Notes under the pieces: model-generated
What the model saw: the letters and a program-made list of their open reading frames with translations, nothing else
What the model was told of the DNA's origin: nothing
Database searches by the model: none
Position numbers and translations under genes: made by a program
Assembly: GCA_023441105.1 (NCBI GenBank)
Contig: JAEZQX010000123.1
Location: forward strand, 1 to 12,261
Source of the DNA: Pseudomonadota bacterium
Lineage (GTDB): Bacteria; Pseudomonadota; Gammaproteobacteria; Burkholderiales; Burkholderiaceae
Direction of reading: 5' to 3'
Length of the DNA: 12,261 bases
Shown: positions 7,754 through 12,261 of the stretch, one piece after another
Layout: every line of letters starts with the position of its first letter
How positions within the stretch are numbered: position 1 is the first letter of the stretch

Positions 7754-7771
7754 ATTGCAACAATATGACAG
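7754..7771 (-). promoter_or_regulatory. Candidate Pho box upstream of phoB
   Basis: On the phoB strand, CTGTCAT (7771-7765) is a perfect PhoB half-site. It is followed after the canonical 4 bp by TTGCAAT (7760-7754), a 4-of-7 match. A -10-like TACTCT begins 10 bp further on (7743-7738), the usual Pho-box to -10 distance; TAATAC (7746-7741) overlaps it. The first half is strong and the second weak. Binding by PhoB and positive autoregulation are inferred from the known behaviour of phoBR operons. Confidence 0.45.
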
Positions 7772-7785
7772 TGCCCGTTGTAGCC

Positions 7786-7822
7786 GTGCCGGCAAGCCGG
7801 GTGCCGGCAAGCCGGGTGCCGG
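7786..7822. repeat. 15-bp tandem repeat, 2.5 copies
   Basis: GTGCCGGCAAGCCGG occurs at 7786-7800 and again at 7801-7815, followed by a partial GTGCCGG at 7816-7822. It lies in the phoB-galE intergenic region, about 120 bp before galE. Each unit contains GCCGGC and can form small hairpins. No function can be assigned; a replication-slippage repeat is the simplest reading. Confidence 0.8.
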
Positions 7823-7892
7823 TGTTGCCGCGGCGGCCACTGCGCCGCCGTTGTCGGTGCCGGGCCACTGCGCGGTTCGTCGCATCCGAGCA

Positions 7893-7913
7893 GCGGCGGG
7901 ACCGTCCCGCCGC
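7893..7913. promoter_or_regulatory. Perfect 21-bp palindrome before galE
   Basis: GCGGCGGGAC (7893-7902) and GTCCCGCCGC (7904-7913) are exact reverse complements around a single C. The element ends 30 bp before the galE start. It may be an operator or a leader hairpin (8-bp stem, ACCGT loop) affecting galE expression. It has the same GGGAC/GTCCC halves as the sites near the LuxR-type gene but with 1 bp rather than 4 bp between them, so it is probably not the same operator. Confidence 0.45.
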
Positions 7914-7943
7914 CGCGATGACGCCTGTGTGAGAATGGCCGTC

Positions 7944-8960
7944 ATGACCATCCAGAAAATCCTCGTGACCGGCGGCGCCGGCTATATCGGCTCCCACACC
8001 GTCGTCGAACTGCTGAACGCAGGTTTCGAGGCGGTGATCCTCGACAATCTCAGCAACAGCTCGGCCCGCGTGGTGGAGCGCATCGCCGAGCTGACCGGCC
8101 GCGACGTGCCGCTGGTGGAGGGCGACATCAACGACGCGCCACTGCTCGGCAGGCTGCTGGCCGAGCATCGCTTCGATGCCACCATCCATTTCGCCGGCCT
8201 CAAGTCGGTGGGCGAGTCGGTCGCCGACCCGCTCGCGTACTACCGCAACAACATCAGTGGCACGGTAACGCTGCTGCAATGCCTCGCGGAGGCGCAGGTC
8301 CGGCGCTTCGTGTTCAGCTCGTCCGCCACGGTCTACGGCGATCCGCAGAGCGTGCCGATCCGCGAGGACGCCCCGACGGCGCCGACCAATCCGTACGGCA
8401 ACACCAAGTGGCTGATCGAGCACATCCTCGCCGACCTGGCCAAGTCGGATCCGCGCTGGGCCATCGGCGTGCTGCGCTACTTCAATCCGGTGGGTGCCCA
8501 TCTCTCCGGCCGCATCGGCGAGAATCCGCGCGGCATTCCCAACAACCTGATGCCGTTCGTGACCCAGGTGGCGGTCGGCAAGCGCGAGCGGTTGTCGGTC
8601 TTCGGCGGCGACTATCCCACGCCCGACGGCACCGGCGTGCGTGACTACATCCACGTCGTCGACCTGGCATTGGGCCATCTCGCCGCCTTGCGCCGGGTGG
8701 AGAAGGCCGACGGCATCTGGACGGTCAACCTCGGCACCGGCCAGGGCTATTCGGTGCTGGATATCGTCAAGGCCTTCGAAAGCGCCAGCGGTCGCCGCAT
8801 TCCCTACCAGATCGTGGCGCGTCGGCCCGGCGACGTCGCGCAGTGCTACGCCGATCCCGCCGCGGCCCGGCGAGAGCTCGACTGGAGCGCCACGCGCGGC
8901 CTGCAGGAGATGTGCGCCGACAGCTGGCGCTGGCAGAGCCTCAACCCGGACGGCTACTAG
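7944..8960 (+). CDS. galE: UDP-glucose 4-epimerase (GalE)
   Basis: A 338-residue short-chain-dehydrogenase-type epimerase that interconverts UDP-glucose and UDP-galactose using bound NAD in the cytoplasm, feeding polysaccharide synthesis. ATG 7944 gives the exact length of E. coli GalE; ATG 7935, three codons upstream in frame, is an alternative. Motifs are the NAD loop GGAGYIGSH (10-18), HFAGLKSVGES (82-92), SSSATVYG (125-132) with the catalytic Ser, and the YxxxK pair Tyr151/Lys155. The family signature SGRIGENPRGIPNNLMPF and VRDYIHVVDLA follow. Cys301 (RRPGDVAQCYAD) sits where E. coli GalE has Tyr299 and human GALE has Cys307. That residue governs acceptance of N-acetylated sugars, so UDP-GlcNAc/GalNAc may also be substrates. 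The gene is divergent from phoB and overlaps the convergent hydrolase gene by 20 bp. No gal operon neighbours are seen, suggesting a surface-polysaccharide role. Confidence 0.96.
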   Translation: MTIQKILVTGGAGYIGSHTVVELLNAGFEAVILDNLSNSSARVVERIAELTGRDVPLVEGDINDAPLLGRLLAEHRFDATIHFAGLKSVGESVADPLAYYRNNISGTVTLLQCLAEAQVRRFVFSSSATVYGDPQSVPIREDAPTAPTNPYGNTKWLIEHILADLAKSDPRWAIGVLRYFNPVGAHLSGRIGENPRGIPNNLMPFVTQVAVGKRERLSVFGGDYPTPDGTGVRDYIHVVDLALGHLAALRRVEKADGIWTVNLGTGQGYSVLDIVKAFESASGRRIPYQIVARRPGDVAQCYADPAAARRELDWSATRGLQEMCADSWRWQSLNPDGY

Positions 8961-9822
8961 GTCGCCAGCCCTGGCGCGGCCGCGGCCGCCGCAGCCCCGG
9001 TCCGCCGGGACGCGGCACGGCGATCGCGGGTCCTTCGGCTTGCAGGTGGCGGCCCATGTCCTCCTCGACCAGCCGGTAGAAGTCGGCCGGCGCCTGGATC
9101 ATCGGCCAGTTGCCGAGACCTTCGAGGCGACGCTGGGCCGGCCGGTATTGCGTCAGGAAGCGGCGCGTGCCCGGCGAGGTCACCTCCGCGCCCCAGTAGT
9201 AGATGGCGGGGCAGGGCAGCCGCAGGTAGGCCGCGCCGATGTTGCGGTAGGCGAGCAGCGAGCGGCACAGCGACCACAGCGTGCGCGGATCGACCAGCCG
9301 CAGGCTGCGCCAGTAGCGGCTTTGCGCCAGCTGGCCCGGCGCGGCGGCGAGGATCTCGTCGTGCAGGTCTTGCACGAAGCTCGCCGGGGAGTCGAAGTCG
9401 TCGGCCCGGCTGCACCAGGCACTGTCTTCCGGCGTGAGGTTGCCTTCGACGTTGATCAGCAGCCGCGGCGGAATCTCGAGCAGTTGCGCGGCGACGATCG
9501 CGACCACGGCGGCGGTCGAATGGGCCAGCAGCACCACCGGCCGATCGCCCGAAATATCGGTGACCAGGTCGCGCAGCAGCCGCGCCGCCCGGGCGACCGT
9601 CAGTCCGGCCGACTGCGGCGGCGAGGCACCGTGGCCCGGCAGGTCCCAGACGTGGATGCGGGCGCGGGCGGCCAGCGGCTGGTTGAAGGCCTCGCTGAAG
9701 CACAGGTGCGAGTCGCCGAAGCCGGGGAGCAGCCAGAGGTCGAGCAGCCCCTGCGGCGAGCCGCCGGACCAGACCGCCGTGCCGGCGTGCAGCCGCAGCC
9801 GGGGAAGGCTCGTGTCGCTCAT
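8941..9822 (-). CDS. Alpha/beta-hydrolase-fold protein with altered catalytic residues
   Basis: A 293-residue protein of the alpha/beta hydrolase fold. ATG 9822 is chosen because GGAAGGGG lies 6 nt upstream; an in-frame ATG at 9846 has no such site. The early strands and oxyanion region (LLPGFGDSH, VWDLPGHGASPP) are typical. The nucleophile elbow reads LLAHSTAAVV (98-107), with Ser102 present but both flanking Gly of GxSxG replaced by Ala. The segment that normally carries the catalytic His (G-H-WPM...P..FY) reads GLGNWPMIQAPADFYRL, with Asn238 in its place. No clear acid residue follows YYWGAE. It may therefore be a non-hydrolytic ligand binder or use another mechanism. The last ~25 residues are Arg/Pro-rich and overlap the 3' end of galE. 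It lies downstream of the LuxR-type gene on the same strand, behind two GGGAC-N4-GTCCC sites. Substrate unknown. Confidence 0.85.
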   Translation of the reverse strand: MSDTSLPRLRLHAGTAVWSGGSPQGLLDLWLLPGFGDSHLCFSEAFNQPLAARARIHVWDLPGHGASPPQSAGLTVARAARLLRDLVTDISGDRPVVLLAHSTAAVVAIVAAQLLEIPPRLLINVEGNLTPEDSAWCSRADDFDSPASFVQDLHDEILAAAPGQLAQSRYWRSLRLVDPRTLWSLCRSLLAYRNIGAAYLRLPCPAIYYWGAEVTSPGTRRFLTQYRPAQRRLEGLGNWPMIQAPADFYRLVEEDMGRHLQAEGPAIAVPRPGGPGLRRPRPRQGWRPSSRPG

Positions 9823-9880
9823 GTCTCGCCCCTTCCGGTAGGGCACGCCTGCCCGGGGCGGGCGGCGTCGTCCTGGCCGG

Positions 9881-9886
9881 ATTGTG
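9881..9886 (-). promoter_or_regulatory. Candidate -10 (CACAAT) of the alpha/beta hydrolase gene
   Basis: On the - strand CACAAT matches TATAAT at 4 of 6 positions and lies 58 bp before the hydrolase ATG. No -35-like hexamer is present at 16-18 bp. Instead the palindrome at 9911-9924 begins exactly 24 bp upstream. This is the layout expected for an activator-dependent promoter, with the site centred near -42. The same 24-bp spacing is seen for the divergent SnoaL gene. Confidence 0.4.
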
Positions 9887-9910
9887 AGCGCCGTCGCGTC
9901 CCGGCACCTT

Positions 9911-9924
9911 GGGACTGCCGTCCC
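9911..9924. promoter_or_regulatory. Palindromic operator candidate, site A (GGGAC-TGCC-GTCCC)
   Basis: A perfect 5-bp-arm dyad with a 4-bp spacer, upstream of the alpha/beta hydrolase gene. It is one of four sites with this pattern and shares arms and spacing with sites B (9964), C (11166) and D (11219). A 14-bp dyad suits a dimeric LuxR-type regulator, and the neighbouring hydrolase-LuxR protein is the obvious candidate, by inference. Confidence 0.6.
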
Positions 9925-9963
9925 GGCAGGCCTCGAAGCCGCTGCCGCTGCTCGCCCGGCGGC

Positions 9964-9977
9964 GGGACCATCGTCCC
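9964..9977. promoter_or_regulatory. Palindromic operator candidate, site B (GGGAC-CATC-GTCCC)
   Basis: The second dyad starts 53 bp from site A, which is about five helical turns and so the same DNA face. The symmetry extends to 8-bp arms (9961-9968 and 9973-9980). It lies 63 bp after the stop codon of the LuxR-type gene on the - strand, so it could also fold as a hairpin at the 3' end of that transcript. No T-run follows on either strand, and repetition of the core at sites C and D favours an operator. Confidence 0.55.
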
Positions 9978-10042
9978 GCCCCGGCCGCGGGCCCGGTAGC
10001 CGCGCCTGCCGGACCTGTTCCCCTCGCGCTGCGCCGCTTGCG

Positions 10043-11116
10043 TTACGCTCGCTTGCCGTAGCCCGCCTCGCGGGCGAGCACGATCGCCTGGGAGCGGTTT
10101 TCCACCTCCAGCTTGGCGAAGATGCTGGTGATGTGGTTGCGGACGGTCTTTTCGCTCAGGCCCAGCGTTGCCGCGATCTGCGCGTTGTCCCGGCCCTGCG
10201 CGATCAGGTCGAGCAGGCTGCATTGGCGCTGGGTGAGGCCGGCGAAGGCCGGGTCGCCCATGCCGCCGGCAGCCGGCAGGAACGAGGCGGCGGCCTCGAG
10301 CCAGCGCTTCCATCCGGCCTCGTGCTCGAGCAGCAGGTGGTTCGGACTGTCGATCGGCACGAAGCGGGCACCCGGGATGCTGCCGGCGATCAGCCGGCCT
10401 TCCGCGAAAGGTACCCGGGCGTCGCGCTGGCTGTGCAGCACCAGCGTCGGGCAGTCGACATCCGGCAGCAGGCCGGTGACATCGATGCCGTTGAAGGCAT
10501 GCATGAAGCGAGCGGCGTTCTGCGGCGAGGTGGAGATCCGCTCGAGCTCGTTGAACCAGCGATGCTGCTCCGGCGTACCGCCGGGGATGAACTGGGTGGT
10601 GAAGAACTGCCGGAAAGCCGGATCGCGCTTGCCCCAGCCGAGTTCCGCCAGCCGGCACATCAGCTCCGCTTCGTCGCGTTCCTCCTGCGACGTGCTGCGC
10701 ACCAGCCGTCCCCGCGCGTAGCCGCCGTGCAGCAGCAGGTGGCTCACCCGCTCCGGGTGGCGCGCCTGGTAGGCGATGGCGATGGAAGCGCCCTGGGAGA
10801 TGCCCAGCAACGCGAAGCGCCTGGCGCCGACGGCGTCGGCCACGATCTCGAGGTCACGGACCCAGGCTTCGAACGACAGGTCCTCGACGTCCCAATCCGA
10901 CAGCCCGCAGCCGCGTTCGTCGTAGCGCACGAAAGTGCAGCGGGAGGACAGGTCATGGAGGAGGTGTCGCCAGACCGGGCTCTCCCAGTCGTACTCCAGG
11001 TGGCTCAGCCAGGTGGCCGCCTTGATCAGGACCGGCCCCTCGCCGGCGACCGCGTAGGCCAGGCGGACGCCGTCGTGACCGTGGCAAAACCGGATCTGTT
11101 GCTGAAGCGACTGCAT
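10043..11116 (-). CDS. Alpha/beta hydrolase-LuxR_C fusion transcriptional regulator
   Basis: A 357-residue one-component regulator. ATG 11116 is chosen because AGGA (and AAGGGG) lies just upstream and the alpha/beta hydrolase fold begins at once (FCHGHDGVRLAYAVAGEGP). The longer in-frame extension to 11395 runs over the promoter region and is unlike the family. Residues ~8-280 form an alpha/beta hydrolase with an intact triad by inspection: Ser107 in the elbow LLGISQGAS, Asp232 in LHSQRDARVP and His260 in SPNHLLLEHE. Residues ~293-350 are a GerE/LuxR-type HTH: LTQRQCSLLDLIAQGRDNAQIAATLGLSEKTVRNHI. The hydrolase domain replaces the usual autoinducer or receiver domain and presumably senses, and perhaps turns over, a small ligand. 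Flanking GGGAC-N4-GTCCC pairs, one over its own -35, suggest autoregulation and control of both neighbours. Ligand unknown; the domain calls are strong. Confidence 0.92.
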   Translation of the reverse strand: MQSLQQQIRFCHGHDGVRLAYAVAGEGPVLIKAATWLSHLEYDWESPVWRHLLHDLSSRCTFVRYDERGCGLSDWDVEDLSFEAWVRDLEIVADAVGARRFALLGISQGASIAIAYQARHPERVSHLLLHGGYARGRLVRSTSQEERDEAELMCRLAELGWGKRDPAFRQFFTTQFIPGGTPEQHRWFNELERISTSPQNAARFMHAFNGIDVTGLLPDVDCPTLVLHSQRDARVPFAEGRLIAGSIPGARFVPIDSPNHLLLEHEAGWKRWLEAAASFLPAAGGMGDPAFAGLTQRQCSLLDLIAQGRDNAQIAATLGLSEKTVRNHITSIFAKLEVENRSQAIVLAREAGYGKRA

Positions 11117-11143
11117 GCCCCTTCGTCCTGCCGCCAAGCGGCG

Positions 11144-11172
11144 ACTATAACGCCGGGGCCCTGTCGGGACAA
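11144..11172 (-). promoter_or_regulatory. Predicted promoter of the hydrolase-LuxR gene
   Basis: On the - strand the -35 TTGTCC (11172-11167, 4 of 6) and -10 TATAGT (11149-11144, 5 of 6) are 17 bp apart. Transcription would begin about 20 nt before the ATG at 11116. The -35 lies inside palindrome C (11166-11179), so a protein bound there would occlude RNA polymerase. Confidence 0.6.
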
Positions 11173-11179
11173 TTGTCCT
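11166..11179. promoter_or_regulatory. Palindromic operator candidate, site C (GGGAC-AATT-GTCCT)
   Basis: This is the same dyad as sites A and B with one changed terminal base, in the divergent region between the hydrolase-LuxR gene and the SnoaL-like gene. It overlaps the -35 of the regulator's own predicted promoter, which suggests repression when occupied. Site D begins 53 bp away, repeating the A-B spacing. Confidence 0.6.
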
Positions 11180-11190
11180 GCCCCGGGTCG

Positions 11191-11207
11191 CCGATGCGTC
11201 GCATCGG
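11191..11207. promoter_or_regulatory. Perfect 17-bp palindrome midway between sites C and D
   Basis: CCGATGCG (11191-11198) and CGCATCGG (11200-11207) are exact reverse complements around T11199. This base is exactly the midpoint between the centres of sites C and D, with 11 bp to each. It may bind a second regulator or contribute to a symmetric complex. No equivalent palindrome lies between sites A and B. Confidence 0.5.
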
Positions 11208-11218
11208 CAGCCCGATCC

Positions 11219-11232
11219 GGGACCTGCGTCCG
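11219..11232. promoter_or_regulatory. Palindromic operator candidate, site D (GGGAC-CTGC-GTCCG)
   Basis: The fourth copy of the dyad has one mismatch at the last base. It is 53 bp from site C and its inner edge is 24 bp before a CAGAAT -10-like hexamer facing the SnoaL-like gene. The equivalent distance at site A to CACAAT is also 24 bp. Confidence 0.5.
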
Positions 11233-11256
11233 TGGCTGGCAACGCCGCTCGCTTCG

Positions 11257-11262
11257 CAGAAT
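11257..11262 (+). promoter_or_regulatory. Candidate -10 (CAGAAT) of the SnoaL-like gene
   Basis: CAGAAT matches TATAAT at 4 of 6 positions, with no -35-like hexamer upstream. Palindrome D ends 24 bp before it. Transcription would start about 85-90 nt before the ATG at 11356. The site is weak alone; support comes from the identical spacing at the alpha/beta hydrolase promoter. Confidence 0.35.
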
Positions 11263-11355
11263 GCATCAGAAGCCCAGGCTTCCAGGACGGCGCATGGCGC
11301 CCGACAGCGGCGGGCTGCGGCGCGGGCATCGATCGGAATGAATAGGGAATGCAGC

Positions 11356-12219
11356 ATGAACCCCAGCGACCTTTGCCGACGCTACGTCGATGCATGGAAC
11401 CGGCACGACGCCGAGGCGATCCTCGGCTGCTTCGCCCTCGACGGGCGCTACGAGAGTCCGACCACGGCCGGTGCCATCAGCGGCGCGCAACTCAAGGCCC
11501 ATGCCGAAGCGCTGTGGCGGGCATTTCCCGACTTCGCCCTGACGGCGGACGAGCCGGTCGCATCGGCCACCGATCGCGTGGCGCTGCACTGGTCGATGAG
11601 CGGCACCCATGGCGGCGACTACCACGGCCTGTCGGCAACCGGGCGGCCGGTGAGCCTGCGGGGCATGGACCTGTTCCGCTGCGTGCGCGAAGGCATTGCC
11701 GCGGCCAGCGCCTACTTCGATTCGGCGGCGTTGCCGCGACAGCTGGGTTTGCAGGTGATGATGCAGCCCCAGCACATCGGCCCGATCGTCTGCGGCGCCA
11801 GTCGCGTGCTCCGCACCGGCAGGCCGATCGACGAGGGCGCCGTCGGCATCACCGAGCTGGTGGCGCGCTCGGAGGAGGAGATGGTCCTGCTCGAGGAGCT
11901 CGGCGCCAAGGTCGCGACGGAAATGCCCGAACGGCCCGGCTTCATCGGCCTGACCGTCAGCATTGCCGGTCGCCGCCTGACCACCATGTCGACCTGGGAA
12001 TCGGTCCGCTCGCTGCGCCAGTCGCTGATCGGGAGCGCCCACGGCGAGGCCATGCGCCGCGTGCTGCAGGCGGACCTGGCCGAGGGCGGTGCGAGCAGCA
12101 TCTGGCTGCACGTGCAGAGCAACGGCTTCAGGCGCTGCCCGAGCTGCGCCCGCATGCGCCGGCTGGAAGGCCGGAGCGGGCGTTGTGAATGCGGCGAGCC
12201 TTTGTCGGCCGTGGCCTGA
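11356..12219 (+). CDS. SnoaL-like protein with monooxygenase-like middle and C-terminal zinc ribbon
   Basis: A 287-residue protein. ATG 11356 is chosen for AGGGA at 11344-11348, 7 nt upstream; ATG 11338 in frame has no such site. Residues 1-~135 are SnoaL-like/NTF2-fold (CRRYVDAWNRHDAEAILGCFALDGRYESP, EALWRAFPDFAL, GTHGGDYHGLSATGRPVSLRGMDLFRC, AYFDSAALPRQLGL), the cone fold of polyketide cyclases and related lyases. Asp122 lies where this family often has a catalytic acid. Residues ~160-250 (VGITELVARSEEEMVLLEEL...PGFIGLTVSIAG...STWESVRSLRQSL...HGEAMRRVL) look like an antibiotic-biosynthesis-monooxygenase type ferredoxin-like domain; this is tentative. Residues 261-280 hold CPSC and CECG (Cys261, 264, 277, 279), a compact zinc ribbon. 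The gene is divergent from the hydrolase-LuxR regulator and likely controlled by it. Enzymatic function is unknown; no signal peptide or membrane segment is seen. Confidence 0.85.
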   Translation: MNPSDLCRRYVDAWNRHDAEAILGCFALDGRYESPTTAGAISGAQLKAHAEALWRAFPDFALTADEPVASATDRVALHWSMSGTHGGDYHGLSATGRPVSLRGMDLFRCVREGIAAASAYFDSAALPRQLGLQVMMQPQHIGPIVCGASRVLRTGRPIDEGAVGITELVARSEEEMVLLEELGAKVATEMPERPGFIGLTVSIAGRRLTTMSTWESVRSLRQSLIGSAHGEAMRRVLQADLAEGGASSIWLHVQSNGFRRCPSCARMRRLEGRSGRCECGEPLSAVA

Positions 12220-12261
12220 TGGCCTGCAACGGCGCGGTCGACGGGCCCGGGCAGCGGGGGG

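Noticed and set aside
5755..7932. 725-codon open frame on the + strand
   Set aside because: It runs opposite phoR and phoB, whose catalytic motifs are intact, and shows no recognisable domain.
9898..9902. Extra GTCCC half-site between site A and the hydrolase -10
   Set aside because: No matching GGGAC at the 4-bp spacer; an isolated pentamer is expected by chance at this base composition.
8641..9999. 452-codon + strand frame overlapping galE and the hydrolase gene
   Set aside because: It is out of frame with galE and antisense to the hydrolase gene; low-complexity translation.
9884..11341. 485-codon open frame on the + strand
   Set aside because: It is antisense to the hydrolase-LuxR gene and crosses its promoter and operators; no family features.
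11266..12111. 281-codon open frame on the - strand opposite the SnoaL-like gene
   Set aside because: It is His/Arg-rich with no domain signature, while the + strand frame has SnoaL and zinc-ribbon motifs and a good ribosome binding site.
12220..12261. Window end after the SnoaL-like gene
   Set aside because: Too short and without a start, ribosome binding site or hairpin that I could support.

Overview
The window is GC-rich DNA (roughly two thirds G+C) whose gene content and sequence style suggest a Pseudomonadota chromosome, most likely a Gammaproteobacterium outside the enterics. This rests on PhoB/PhoR/PhoU of proteobacterial type, a GalE of exactly the E. coli length, and an N-terminally extended RibA. 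The exact lineage cannot be fixed from sequence alone. Nothing looks like a mobile element, CRISPR array, rRNA or tRNA.

Layout. (i) Positions 1-2365, + strand: the 3' part of ribA (GTP cyclohydrolase II), a secreted SRPBCC/START-fold protein and folE (GTP cyclohydrolase I), closely spaced and probably one operon. (ii) After a 139-bp gap with two inverted repeats comes a 759-residue FAD-dependent oxidase of the PCMH/aldonolactone-oxidase type with a methyltransferase-like C-terminus. (iii) Phosphate control: phoU (+) converges on the phoB-phoR operon (- strand). A Pho-box-like site precedes phoB. The 63 bp between phoU and phoR (5557-5619) holds no gene and only a weak UUCG-type hairpin. (iv) galE (+), divergent from phoB across a 269-bp gap that contains a 15-bp tandem repeat and a perfect palindrome. 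(v) Positions 8941-12219 hold an accessory-looking trio. It comprises an alpha/beta-hydrolase-fold protein lacking the expected catalytic His, a one-component regulator joining an alpha/beta hydrolase to a LuxR-type HTH, and a divergent SnoaL-like protein with an apparent monooxygenase-like middle part and a C-terminal zinc ribbon. Positions 12220-12261 show no gene.

The most interesting signal is regulatory. The palindrome GGGAC-N4-GTCCC, allowing one or two changes in the last bases, occurs four times, as two pairs around the LuxR-type gene. One pair precedes the hydrolase gene and the other lies in the divergent region between the regulator and the SnoaL gene. Start-to-start spacing is 53 bp (about five helical turns) in both pairs. 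In both cases the proximal site is 24 bp from a -10-like hexamer (CACAAT, CAGAAT) of the gene it faces, with no recognisable -35. One site also covers the -35 of the regulator's own predicted promoter. A further perfect palindrome sits exactly at the midpoint of the divergent pair. This reads as a self-contained, autoregulated ligand-responsive regulon in which the hydrolase-LuxR protein would be the regulator. The geometry is seen directly; the regulator-site assignment is inference.
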